A stretch of 64,000 bases of DNA from Macrothele yani (Eukaryota; Arthropoda; Arachnida; Araneae; Macrothelidae). How positions within the stretch are numbered: the stretch's first letter is position 1; each line of letters starts with the position of its first letter. The notes beneath the pieces were generated by a model. That model was not told the DNA's origin and did not search any database. It saw only the letters and a program-made list of their open reading frames with translations. The stretch spans positions 75,450,607 through 75,514,606 of the forward strand of contig CM077005.1 in NCBI GenBank assembly GCA_039090855.1. The letters are read 5' to 3'. Both the position numbers and the translations under genes were made by a program. Positions 1 through 11,117 of this stretch are shown piece after piece.

Positions 1-894
1 TCAAAACACTTACAGTAAATATCAAAAGTTCTAGGTTTAAATTTACAACAGATTCAGTGCCTGGCTATTTAAGGAGCCAACTATTGGTATTTCGTTTTGA
101 GTTTGAGTCGTCAGCAATACACGTATATTGCGTTTTTATGAAGTTGCAAACATATCTTTCTTCTCAGATCCTGTACTCGTAAATTAAAGATGATCGCACA
201 ATCGCAACCTGCAATGAACATATCGGACTCGCTACTGCGATTTTACTGAAAATGCCGCAAATTAGGAAAACACATGAATAAATTTTACTAAGCTGCATGT
301 TAGAAAAATGGAATCCCCTTTAATGCGTATCTATTAGTATTTTAAAGAATAGCTGAAAACCAGAAGGCCATTTCCATACGTATCAAATAAGCTTAATGAC
401 AAACACAAAACGTGATATATCCTTATTAGAATTTAATGAACTTCGGTAAAGAGGTACTGTACATCATCCATGATAAAGAACATATGATAAAAAGGAAAGC
501 CGCGTCAACAGTGTTCACGCAGGCATGTGATAACTGCTATGTACGTAAAGCGCTCTACAAAATAAAACGCAGATAATCCGCTTGCCTTTCCTTTCAGCGC
601 CGCAGAAGGGTTAGCAAGAAATCCTTTATTTCTTTAATATTAGAGTGTCTGGTAAAAATTGCGCTTTTGCATTGTGTTCTTTCTATCGCTAATTTTTACA
701 GTTGCGGTGGAATAGGTTGTGGATCTTTCGGAACCTATAAATACTCCTTACACGAGAACCAATTCATGTACACCTTTCTCGAAACCAGCATTAAAGGTTT
801 ATTGCATGGCACAAAATGTCCACAAAGTTAGAAATCTTGGTTCTATTGTGCGAGTCTGGAAGCAAAGACTAAGCAGTTTAATAAATAAAGTGTT
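1..894. other. No recognisable feature
   Basis: AT-rich sequence. I see no open frame with a recognisable protein, no repeat shared with the rest of the window, and no RNA gene. Confidence 0.5.
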
Positions 895-1012
895 ACAGGG
901 CTTGGTGCTGAGTTCCATTACAGAGCCCTGTGTGGGGGATCTAGAGCGTCCCTGTTCGGGCGCCACTCAAATGTTACAGGGCTTGGTGCTGTGTTCTATT
1001 ACAGCGCCCTGT
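895..1012. repeat. Duplicated small hairpin module (81-bp spacing)
   Basis: ACAGGGCT at 895-902 is followed by its complement AGCCCTGT at 924-931. The block is repeated about 81 bp on, with ACAGGGCT at 976-983 and CGCCCTGT at 1005-1012. The sequence between the arms is also conserved (tggtgctg and ttattacag-like parts). It is a tandem pair of ~37-bp hairpins of unknown origin. Confidence 0.6.
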
Positions 1013-1664
1013 GTAAAGGGTTCATTTGAATTTGCTCTGCAGTAAGTTCTGCATCGGGGGTTTAACCCGTAATTCTCCCGACTGGAGCAGATAAATAAAA
1101 CACAAGACATCAAAAAGTGACTCTAATTAAAACCTTTTCGTGTAGTGAGGAAGACTTTTATTCAGATATTGCGGGGAATGTCACCAAGCTTTTGTCCGTC
1201 ATTTTCGTGCTTTCATTATTGTAGTTGTCCCTCGATGTCCTACTCGTCGAATTCTCTTTATCTCTTCCCGGCCATTGAAAAAACCTCTTCTTTCATCCGT
1301 TCCGATAAAAACCCCGAGGTTTTCAGAGCCTCCTAAAAATATTCTGCTCCTCCCTCGACTTTTCGTTACCGAGTCTCTCCTCTCTTACCAGGAGAGAGAA
1401 ACCCCCTCAAAAAACTGTCTTCTCGTCCGACTTATTCCAAGAAAGCGCGGCCACGCCTTCACTCTCAAAATTACATGTTCTTAATTGCTTTGCTGTCCCC
1501 TCTGCTGCGACGCGTGGGAAAGGAAATACTTTGCCTTTCGCTGGCCTTCCATCCACATGGCGGGAATTGAAGGAAAGTGATTCCAATTATTTATCCCGCA
1601 AAACGGCTGCTGAAATTCTCTTCCGATAAATATGTAAGCCCCGGTTGCAAAAAACGAATGTGTT
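1013..1664. other. No recognisable feature
   Basis: The stretch is pyrimidine-rich on the plus strand around 1150-1450. Short open frames here have no recognisable domain. Nothing is called. Confidence 0.45.
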
Positions 1665-2530
1665 GTGGTTATCCAGGCAGCGCAGTTTGCTGCTAGCGAC
1701 ATAATCTTACAGGGGATGAAAGTTTCGGAAAAGTCCACTGTGGTTGATTGGGACGATCTGCTCACTACTGTTAAAGCATGTACGTGCACAACAGTCAGCA
1801 TGTGCAAATTGTCAGCTGAAATTGGTGTTTCCAAATCAACTATCGCTTACCACCTCAACAATTTTGGGAAGTTCAACAGACGATAGTGCGAGCTGACGCA
1901 TAAATTAATTCCAACTCAGACTTAACAACACGTTGAGATCTGAAAGAGAGTGCTCAAGATTCGGCGTGACACTCGGTTCATCAGTTAAATACTAGGAATG
2001 AGAAGTGGATATGTCTGTGGGTCTCACACATCTCCAACCAGTAGCTAGACCCAGGTAAACCAGCTTTACCTGTCCACAAACGTTGACGTTTCGAGAGAAA
2101 TGTCAATCTGCGTGTCTGGTGGAATAACGAGGGTGCTACCCACTTTGAGTTCTTTCGGGATGGAGGGCTACCAGCGCAGAACTCCAATCCGAGCTGTTCG
2201 ATTGGATGTACAACAAACTAAAGCAGCTGTACTGTGTTTTAGTCACCAAAAGCGGGCGTTCTTTCAACAGGACAATGCCAACCACGTACCTCCATTTCGA
2301 TCCAGAAAAAGCTTCAAACACTTGACGGAATCGAGCTCTTTCCACACCGAGCTTGCACTCCCGATCTTGCCTCATCTCATCATCATCTGGTTGAGCGATG
2401 GCATATTTTCTTCACTTTGCTGATTCGGACAATATTGAACGTCGGTATCAAGAGTTGTTTGCATCTAAGCTGAAGGCATTGGACCATGCTGATATTGAAC
2501 AGCTAGCAGAAAGATTAGTATGAACTGTTA
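1665..2530 (+). pseudogene. Decayed mariner transposase (DD34D type)
   Basis: A mariner transposase relic read across several frames. The N-terminal linker and second helix-turn-helix are visible near 1720-1885 (STVVDWDDLLTTVK, then AEIGVSKSTIAYHL). Next comes a WICLWVSHISNQ-like segment and LDPGKPALPV near 2040-2075. A NLRVWWNNEGATHFEFF stretch near 2105-2160 matches the conserved block before the second catalytic aspartate. FNRTGQCQ-like sequence near 2260 and TPDLASSHHHL near 2360-2395 stand where the third aspartate (PDLAPSDYHLF in the family) is expected; the final D is lost. The tail near 2440-2525 matches the family C-terminus (FASK, IEQLAERL). Many stops and frameshifts show it is dead. 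No terminal inverted repeats were found. Confidence 0.75.
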
Positions 2531-2739
2531 CATATTGTACAATGTAGTATACTTTGATATACAGGCGATGAAGAAAGTAATGTGAAAAGCATGAATATAG
2601 GGATTAATGTTATTCGTGTATAGGCTACATTGGAAAAAAAGAACCGTTGTGATTGTCTTTTGTGTATCATTTCTTTGTATATGATCTCTAAATTGTATGC
2701 CAGTGCTTTACAGGTTGTGTTCAGTAGAGGTTCAAATGA

Positions 2740-3140
2740 GCGGTCGGCGAAATGGGTGACCTGTTAGACTGTCAAAGAACAAAATTGTTGGGAGCCCGTT
2801 TAGCAGGACATTTTAGATGATCAGATACATCCTGCAATTCAAATGTTGTTTCCCAACAAAGATATCATTTTTGAAGACGACAATGCGTCCATAAGCACAG
2901 CCAGAACAGTTCAGTCTTGGTTTGAGGAGACGGTGATAAACTTCAACATCTGCCGTGGACAGCGCAATCACTTGACTTGAATATCATCGAACGACTGTGG
3001 GCTTTTGGAAAGCAGACTGAAAAGTAGATTCCCTCTTCCAGCATCTCAGAAACAATTGTGCGATGTTGTGATCGACGAATGGTACAATATTTTTCTGGAG
3101 ACAATTCCAAAGCTGTATGAATCTATTTCGTGAAGGTTGG
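2740..3140 (+). pseudogene. Tc1-like transposase C-terminal remnant
   Basis: Frame pieces match the second half of a Tc1 transposase. DDQIHPAIQMLFPNKDIIFE runs into DDNASISTARTVQSWFEE near 2815-2925, carrying the second catalytic aspartate in the EDDNA motif. A degraded DLNIIERLW-like segment at about 2975-3000 should hold the final glutamate. The C-terminal EWYNIFLETIPKLYESIS is at about 3078-3132. The first half is missing and two frameshifts are needed to read it. It lies just after the mariner relic but belongs to a different family. Confidence 0.72.
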
Positions 3141-3328
3141 GAGGGATATTAAAGGCAAATGGTGATCCAACACCTTATTAAGAAGGACTTATGGCCAAAT
3201 TTCCTGGCGTTCCCATTATTATCTTTTCCAACCCCTGTAGAATCCTTGACTGTGATGAAACTTTGAGCAAGTACATTTACATATCAGAAGCACAATGTTT
3301 TTCCCGACACCTCAATATTAAGATAAAC

Positions 3329-3448
3329 AAGAAAGATGGAAAAGATGACACCGAATTTTCGGTTGTAATGAGGACGTCTTTTGAATCGATTCAGACGCGA
3401 ATAAAATTCATCAAAGTTATTGAAAATCAATGGAACCTGTTACATAAA
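3329..3448 (+). repeat. Conserved head segment shared by three composite repeats
   Basis: The segment contains gatgacaccgaattttcgg and, later, atcaaagttattgaaaatca. Close relatives occur at 48930-49036 and 56050-56168, each time just before repeat-family A or B sequence. At 48.9 kb the segment follows a motif complementary to the family A terminus, so it probably marks the 5' end of a larger composite element. Confidence 0.7.
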
Positions 3449-4473
3449 AAACAAGTTAGTAAAATCATGAAATGCATTGATTATGATACGCTTTCCAATA
3501 TATTAGAAATCATTACTCAAGCTATTACTCAAGTTATGGGGGAAATGGCTGTGGAATAAATCTCATCCCTGTGCCCTGACCTTTGATCAATTTGGATGAT
3601 ATTCCACAGAACTGTTTCAGTATATCTCCGAAATAACATGATAAAGTTTTGTCGCAATCGAAGCAATTTTACGTAAGTTATGATGAATAAGCGCTATGGA
3701 ATACATCCCGCTCCTGTGTCCTAACCTTTCACCCCATTTCGCCCATTTTCAATAGGATTCGTCCCCAGGAAGGCCCCTACAACATAATAACATTTCATCC
3801 AAATCGAAACATTTTTACGTAAGTTATGACTCATAATGGCGATGGAAGTGATTCCGCTCCTATGTCCTGAACTTTGACCCCCATTTCGCCAATTTTCAAT
3901 AGAATTTGTCCTCAGGTGGTCCCCTACCACATACTAAAATTTAATCGAAATCGAACCTTTTTTACGTTAGCTATGACGCATAAGAGTAGTGGAATGGATC
4001 CCGCTCTTACGTCCTGACTTTTGACCCCATTTCGTTCACTTTCAATAGGGTTCCTTCCCAGGTGTTCTCCTACAACATACTAAAATTTCATCGGAATCGA
4101 ACGATTTTTACGCAAGTTATCGTGCGGACGAACATACGCACACAACGTGTGACGTAATGAGGCAGATGGGAATCGCGACCATCTGCTAGCAAGGTGTGAC
4201 GTCATAAAACTTTAATAGGATCCACAAACAATGCGTGACGTAATGAGATAGATGGCATGACCGCGCGCCGACATCTAATGGGGCGACGTGATGACACCAC
4301 ACTACAAACTTGGTAATTCGGAGAGGTTATTTAACCCACTAAACAGATTTCTTAAAGTCGAGATCAAGCTAAATCGATTTCTAGTACCAGAAAACGGTAG
4401 GTTAACGACTTTCATCAAAATCCTCAGAGCCGTTTTCAAAATAAAATTTACATACATACAAGAATTGCTCCTT
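3449..4473 (+). repeat. Family A minisatellite array (composite copy 1, first part)
   Basis: The array starts with the family A head (acaagttagtaaaatcatg). It continues as diverged ~145-bp units, each with ctgacctttgaccccatttc, a cattttcaatagg block, ccctaccacatactaaaatt, a tcatcgaaatcgaacc block and a gttatgacgcataaggg block. From about 4120 it changes to a non-unit spacer with repeated cgtgacgtaatgag blocks and ends with a segment (aaacggtaggttaacgac) that precedes MITE F in three copies. Short ORFs here are by-products of the repeat. Confidence 0.85.
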
Positions 4474-5249
4474 TAAGGTAAACATCAAGTAATTTTGCTT
4501 CCTGTACTTCGAATGGAAAAGTTTCTATACACATTTTCTTCCCAATTAATGCATTCCCAAGGATGAAAATTTCAACATCGATTAACATATCTTCATTTTA
4601 TAACTTGGAATACTTAATATTTTCTAAAACATAACCATAATATATGCAATCCAACATTTTTTTGTCTGCTGACGTCATGAAAATACAGGTCGCGCCATCT
4701 TTTTCTGGACAATTAATGCGTTCACAAGGATGAAAATTTGAACATCGATTAAAACAGCTTTATTTCATAACTTGCAATACTTAATATTTTCTAAAACATA
4801 ACCATAATTATGCAATCCAACATTTTTTTGTCTACTGACGTCATGAAAATACAGTTCGCGCCATCTTTTTTCTGAACAATTTAAACATTCACAATGATGA
4901 AAATTTGAACATCGATTAAAATAGCTTCATTTTATAACTTGGAATACTTAATATTTTCTAAAGCATAACCATAATTATGCAATCCAACATTTGTTTGTAT
5001 ACTGACATCATCAAAGTACAGGTCGCGCCATCCTTTTTCTGGTTTCAACACCACCAAAGGAAAAGTTATTGATTTTTAATGTAATTATGGTTATGTTTTA
5101 GAAAATATTAAGTATTCCAAGTTGTAATAAAGTTAATTTAATCGATATTCAAATTTTCATCCTTGGGAACACATTAATTGTGAAGGAAATGTGTACAAAA
5201 GTTTTTCCATTGGAAGTATAGTAAGCAAAATTACTCGACGTCCACCTTA
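4474..5249. mobile_element. Inverted-repeat MITE, family F, copy 1
   Basis: The left end taaggtaaacatcaagtaat and the right end tactcgacgtccacctta are inverted versions of each other, and the inverted homology runs inward for more than 150 bp (cattaatt, gaacatcgatt, ttaatattttctaaaacata). The copy is longer than the others because the inner left-arm segment, with cgcgccatctttttctgg, is present three times in tandem (about 4545-5040). It has no coding capacity. The class is unclear, though the long arms suggest a foldback-type element. Confidence 0.8.
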
Positions 5250-5752
5250 ATATGGGATAAGAGCGATGGAATGGTACGCATTTTTATGTCCTGACCTTTG
5301 ACCCCATTTCGTTAACATTCAATAGGGTTCGTCCCCAGGTGGTCCCCTACCACATACTGAAATTCCATCGAAATCGAACCATTTTTACGCACGTTATGAC
5401 GCATAAGGGCAATGAAATGCATCCCGCTCTTATGTCCTAACCTTTGACCCCACTTCACCTATTTTGAAAAAGATTCCTTCCCATGCGGTCCCCTACCACA
5501 TACTAACATTTAATTGAAATCGAACCATATTTACGCAAGTTATGATGCATAAGGGCAATGGAATGATCCCGCTCCTACGTCGTGACCTTTGCCCCCATCT
5601 GTTCCATTTTCAAAAGGGTTCGTCACATGGTGGGGTCCTACCACATACTAAAATTTCATCGAAATCGAACCATTTTTATGCCAGTTATCGTGCGGACGGA
5701 CGGACAAAGGTGGAGCATATACGTTTCTTCAATCTACGGTTGGAAAGCGTAA
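5250..5752 (+). repeat. Family A minisatellite array (copy 1, second part) with terminus
   Basis: Three more ~145-bp units follow MITE F. The array closes with the family terminus at about 5690-5752: gcggacggacggacaaag, then catatacg, cttcttcaa and ctacggttggaaagcgtaaa. The terminal gttggaaagcgta is the reverse complement of tacgctttccaac near the family head, giving a 13-bp subterminal inverted repeat. Confidence 0.82.
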
Positions 5753-6704
5753 AAAAACCGGATTTGTGCAATCGAAAAAACATCCAGAAATCGAAACAGC
5801 TACTTACTTCTACTAACTTCAGCTACTACTATCTAAAGTGTTACGAACATTAACAAATGGCACACAAAACATTTCTCATAGCAGAAAGTATCAGAAACAA
5901 AGAGAATTTTAAGTCGAACTGTTAAAAGAAGAATTACAGAAGGAAACATGATACAACTCTACTACTTCAAGCGGAAGTATTTATTCTTACGGGAAAGTTT
6001 AATATGGGCGAAAAGTATCTTGGCAAAAGTTATGCTGAAGGAAAAAGAACTTTCCAAATACATCTCCCGGAAGCTGAGATAGCGAGAAAAGGGTTTTGAT
6101 CTCTACACTTCCTAGCGGGAAAGCTGTGCGCTAATTAAAGGGAATAATTCTCCCCACCTTTATTGTAGCGAATGGCATACAGTAAAAAAAGGGCATTTCT
6201 CAATTGTTTTTTTAGTAGTGGAGATACAGGTGCAAACAGGTCACAAGCACCACGTAGTGACAGACCTGTGAACTACAGAACTCCTCAAGTAAAAACTTGA
6301 AGTATTCCACAAGTTAAATGGTATCCGGTATTAAAAACAATGTTTTTTATCGCACTTTTAAAAGCGGAGATACGGAGAAAAACATATTAAACATTTGCGC
6401 TTCCTAGTGGCGAATTTGTGCATTAGTTTGGGAAGAAAATATATGCAAATAATTTTCAAAATTTCTGATGGAAAAAATAATTTTTCAATACGGTATTTAA
6501 TCTCGCAGATATTGGGTGAGTTTAGTCCCGAGATTTCGGTGTTAGTTCCTCAGCTGGGAACGGAAACCTGAACTTACGCTCCTAATTGTACATTTGTGCG
6601 TTAAGAAAAATTCGAAATTCTATGAGAAATAATTGGCACTGGGAAAGCTCTCCAACAAAGAAAGAAATTTTCAAATCAGGCTTTTATAAGCAAAGATATC
6701 GACA
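5753..6704 (+). repeat. Family B repeat region
   Basis: Non-coding repeat related to 56165-56700 and, in inverse, to 58500-58620. Shared blocks include aaaacatccagaaat, cgaacattaacaaatg, cacaaaacatttctcatag and ctcccgg-aa-gagatag. Family B units carry phrases such as cgccccctagcgg and aatttttcaaatcgga. It separates two family A composites here. Confidence 0.7.
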
Positions 6705-7633
6705 ACAAGTTAGTAAAATCATGCAATGCATTGCTTATAATACGCTTTCCAATATTACAGAAATCATTACTCAAGTTATCACTCATATTATGAGAATAAT
6801 GGCTGTGGAATAAATCTCGGTCCTGTGCCCTGACCTTTGATCCCATTTCGATGATATTCAACAGAACCGGCATGGTATACCTCCGAAATAACATGTTAAA
6901 GTTTTGTCGCAATCGAAGCATTTTTACATAAGTTATGATGCATAAGGGCTATGGAATAGATCCCGCTCCTGTGTCCTAACCTTTGACCGCATTTCGCCCA
7001 TTTTCAACAAGGTTTGTCGCCAGGTGGTCCCCTACCACATACTAAAATTTCATCGAAATCGAACCTGTTTTTACGTTAGTTATGGCGCATAACAGCAGTG
7101 GAATGGATCCCTCTCCTATGTACTGACCTTTGACCACATTTCGTTCACTTTAAATGGGGTTCCTTCCCAGGTGATCCCCTACCAGATACTAAAATTTCAT
7201 CGAAATCCAACGGTTGTTACACGAGTTATCGTGCTGACGGACATACGCACACAACGCGTGACGTAATGAGGCAGATGGGAATCGCGACCATCTGCCCGCA
7301 GCAAAAGTGTGACGTCATAAATCTTAAATATGATCCACACACAACGCGTGACGTAAAGAGACAAACGGCGTCACCGCGCGCCAACATTCTCAAACGCGAG
7401 ATTGTGACGTCATAAGGTTTCTAAGCATTAGTAACATTAATGGAACAACGCCATCACTAAAAACGTTATAATTTGGGGTGGTTATTTAACCCACTAAACG
7501 AATTCTTCTAAAGTCGAGATCAAGCTAAATCGATTTCTAGTACCAGAAAACGGTAGGTAAACGACTTTCATCAAAATTCTTAGAGCCGTTTTCAAAATAA
7601 AATGTACATACATACATACAAGAATTGCTACTT
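6705..7633 (+). repeat. Family A minisatellite array (composite copy 2, first part)
   Basis: The organisation matches 3449-4473: head motif at 6705, ~145-bp units, cgtgacgtaatgag spacer (about 7255-7400), then the aaacggtagg segment up to MITE F. The same segment order in both copies shows that the A+F composite was amplified as one unit. Confidence 0.85.
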
Positions 7634-8242
7634 TAAGGTGGACGTCAAGTAACTTTGCTTCCTATACTTCCAATGGAAAAACTTTTGTACACATTTTCTT
7701 CACAATTAATGCGTTCCCAAGGATGAAAATTTGAGCATCGATTAAAATACTTCATTTTATAACTTGCAATACTTAATATTTTCTAAAACATAACCGTTAT
7801 TATGCAATTCAACATTTGTTTGTCTACTGACGTCATGAAAATACAAGTCGCGCCATCTTTTTTCTGAACAATTAATGCGTTCACAAGTATGAAAATTTGA
7901 ACATCGATTAAAATAGCTTCATTTCATAACTTGGAATACTTAATATTTTCTAAACCATAACCGTAATTATGCAATCCAACATTTTTTGTCCACTGACGTC
8001 ATCAAAGTACAGGTCGCGCCATCTTTTCTCTGGTTTCAACACCACCAAAGGAAAAGTTATTGATTTTTAATATAATTATGGTTTTGTTTTAGAAAATATT
8101 AAGTTTTCCAAGTTATAATATGAAGTTATTTTAATCGATGTTCAAATTTTCATCCTTGGGAACACATTAATTGTGAAGGAAATGTGTACAAAAGTTTTTC
8201 CATTCGAAGTATAGAAAGCAAAATTACTTGACATCCACCTTA
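7634..8242. mobile_element. Inverted-repeat MITE, family F, copy 2
   Basis: It begins taaggtggacgtcaagtaac and ends ttgacatccacctta. Long inverted arms surround cgcgccatctttt / caacaccaccaaagg. The inner left-arm block is present twice, against three times in copy 1. It sits at the same point of the A composite as copies 1 and 3. Confidence 0.82.
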
Positions 8243-8775
8243 ATAATATGGGATAAGGACAATGAAATTAATCGCTATCCTATCTCCTGACCTTTGACCA
8301 TATTTCGTCCATTTTCAATAGGGTTCGTCCCCAGGTGGTCCCCTACTACATACTGAAATTTCATCGAAATCGAACCATTTTTACGCACGTTATGACGCAT
8401 AAGGGCAATGGAATGCATCCCGATCTTATGTCCTGAACTTTGACCCCACTTCACCCATTTTGAATAGGGTTTGTCCCCAGGCGGTCTCCTACCACGTAGT
8501 AAACATTTATTGAAATCGAACCATATTTACGCAAGTTATGACGCATAAGGGTAATGGAATGATCCCGCTCCCACGTCGCGACCTTTGACCCCATTTATCC
8601 CATTTTCAATAGGGTTTGTCCCCGGGTAGTCCCCTTCCACATACTAAAATTTCATCGAAATCGACCCATTTTTACGCCAGTTATCGTGCGGACGGGCTGA
8701 CAAAGTTGTGCGGACGGACGGACAAAGCTGAAGCATATACTCTTCTTCAACCTACGGTTGGAAAGCGTAAAAAAT
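8243..8775 (+). repeat. Family A minisatellite array (copy 2, second part) with terminus
   Basis: Three ~145-bp units, then a terminus in which the gtgcggacgg tract is partly duplicated (about 8688-8725). It ends with cttcttcaacctacggttgg and aaagcgtaaa near 8770. Confidence 0.82.
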
Positions 8776-9166
8776 AAGATATAGGTAAAAGAGTACGTTC
8801 TATGGCGGAAAAATGTGCCCTAATTTAAGCAGGATGTATTCTCAAAAGGTTTTCTGATGCGAACGATATCGGTCCACGACAGAGCTTTCAGAAGCTAAGA
8901 TTTTGCTGTAAATACATCAGAAGCACAAATAAACACATACCACTCTTGGCGGCCAAACCCTTCTTTATCAGAAATTAGAAAATATATGCAAAACATTTCC
9001 CATAAAGTGCTGCATTCGACAAGAATTTTCAAAAAAAAAATTCTTGTCGAATGCAGCTTTTATGGGAAACGTTTTTTTAGTAAGAATTTTCCAAATCTGT
9101 CATTCAGAAGCAGGGATATCGTGGGAAACGCAGTTAATCTTTACGACCCGGAGTGGAAAATACAAG
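8776..9166 (+). repeat. Family B remnant with a long internal hairpin
   Basis: A short piece of family B (ttttgctgtaaatacatcag, gcggccaaacccttc, aaaacatttccc). Its middle has been replaced by an inverted copy of itself: 9009-9029 and 9037-9057 are perfect 21-bp complements around a 7-nt loop. The pairing continues outward, with one bulge and one mismatch, to about 8996 and 9069. Confidence 0.8.
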
Positions 9167-9168
9167 TA

Positions 9169-9374
9169 CACTGTTAAAACTTTTGTGGTAGGTTGCACCA
9201 AAATGTGGTGCTACACCAGCTACACCACTTTCTGAGAAAAGATATGCCACAGTGTGGTGCAAACAAAGCTAACAACATGGTGCAAACAATGCACTATAAT
9301 GTGATGCAAACTTGCACCATAACATGATAGAAAGTTGCACCATGTTGTTGTTTGGTTTTGTTTGCACCCCATAG
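9169..9374. mobile_element. Truncated MITE (cactgttaaaac family)
   Basis: After a TA at 9167-9168 the sequence starts cactgttaaaacttttgtgg and follows the complete copy at 31610-31893 for about 200 bp, with many ggtgcaaac / gttgcacc blocks. The right half, including the second terminus, is missing; the copy stops at the (TA)n tract at 9375. Confidence 0.75.
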
Positions 9375-9402
9375 TATATATATATATATATATATATATA
9401 TA
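9375..9402. repeat. (TA)14 microsatellite bordering the PLE palindrome, left side
   Basis: An uninterrupted TA run of 28 bp. The minus-strand tail of the left PLE copy begins directly after it. A matching run borders the right side at 16477-16503. Confidence 0.95.
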
Positions 9403-11117
9403 CTGAAGAGCAAAACTGAAGACTAAGGAAAAACTTTAGAATTTAAAACGAAAGTTGCAAAATAACCTGAAGATCAAAACGCGCAACGCAGCAGTTTTGA
9501 AAATTCAGAATTCACATTCTATTAAGAAGAAACCTAAGCAAAAAATACATATATAATTTTGACTCACACCAAGTACAACATAGAAAAGGTTATGTATCTA
9601 CCTGTGTGAGTAAAAGGAGAAAAGATAAAAAATGAAATAAAACAACTGAATGTAGAAGGTGTCGAGAATACTGAGCCTTGGCTTTATCAAGGACCAGCAA
9701 AAACTCTGCATTTTCTCACTTCCACAAAGACCTAGTTGGAAATGGGTTTCTGCAAGGCCATAGATGCAAGTAACATTCCCACCTAAAATTGTTTTAAAAA
9801 ATATATATATGTCATGTCCTCCGCAGAGTTGTATGACCTAGCACTAGTTAACAATTTCGCTTGCATCCATTAACCTTCCTGGCCCGACCCATGCTCTTCA
9901 TCTGTTACTATTAAACAGAGAGAAGAAGATTAAAGAGAACTCAAGCTGTGAGAGTGACATAATAATTAGAAATAATTTTCAGCTATAACGAAATGCCAAG
10001 TTCGTTTGAGAGAGAATTTAAACCTGAAAAACAATGCAAAAGAAATCCAAATTTTTACATTGCAATTAAAAAAGGAAATATTAATTTTTAAAAAACAGAT
10101 TTTTGAAAGAAAACTTGAGTCTAAAACCCCTACTCTACAACTTATGACAGCACGAAAACGAGAATAAGTTAAAGACAATAATTAACTAAAGAAAACTTTG
10201 TGAAAGTTATATGACTTAAACAGTTAGTTGCAATATGTACAAAGTATTTCAGCAGTGCTTTAAGTGCATAATTAATTAGTTATTAAGAACTTAACTACTT
10301 TGAAATTACAGCGCATAGAAAAGGAACAAGCTTAGCCATCTGCTGTTCCTAGGTACCCCAAAAGACGCGCAAAGTTACAAAGAAAAGAAAGAGTTAATAC
10401 CCGCAAAAATGTTAACAGACAAGCCAGTGCCTAAAAGCTGAAAAGCAAAAAATCAACAGAGAAAAAGTACATGAAGTACAAACATCGAACTTATAAAACC
10501 TAAAACCCAAATACAAGGAAGAGAGCTTACCTCTTGAGCGACTAAACTTTCTTCTCACAAGAGTAAAACATGGCTGACCTCTTACGTAACACTTCTGCCA
10601 CTCCCTAGTCGCTGGGGGGCAGTGAGGGTGGGGCTGATGGCCTCCTCATACATAAAGAAACCAACTCGCGGAGATTTTAACCAGAGAAAAAAATATATAA
10701 ACTTAAGACTGTGGATCTGTATGATCAGAAAGAGCAGAATTAACTCTCCAGAATACATGAGAAATATTATAAAATACACGAGTAGTGTATTTAATAATCT
10801 TTGCATGTATTAAATCACCTTAGTGAGCTTCTATAGATTAATCAGAATCTTATTAATTTTAATGTTGGTTTTACTATTTTTAGTATAGCTATCCTAGTGA
10901 TGAATAACTAGTTTTCTTTTTTATTTGTTTTTATTTTCTTTTATAAACAGATTTTTAAGCTTTTTTTGTGATTTTGTTTATATTATTTAATTTTTTGTTT
11001 TAATAGGACCTTCATATCCAAAGCACTAAGGTTCCTTTAGGTAGTTAATAGGCATCCTCTAGCCAACTTCCTTATGGCTTTGATTGGTCAGAATCATATT
11101 ATTAACTGTGTAGAAAA
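9403..11117 (-). other. 3' non-coding tail of the left PLE copy
   Basis: Inverted counterpart of 14876-16478, plus ~113 bp more next to (TA)n. Apart from the SECIS-like hairpin at 11044-11106 I see no coding region. Small ORFs such as 10582-10806 are mirrored at 15187-15411 and have no known domain. Confidence 0.7.
11044..11106 (-). promoter_or_regulatory. SECIS-like hairpin, left PLE copy
   Basis: Mirror image of the hairpin at 14887-14949, with the same 63 bases and the same spacing from the in-frame TGA (plus-strand TCA at 11316-11318). See the right-copy entry for the base pairing. Confidence 0.68.

Noticed and set aside
3191..8700. Short ORFs within family A and B arrays
   Set aside because: They follow the repeat units, change between copies and show no protein-like conservation.
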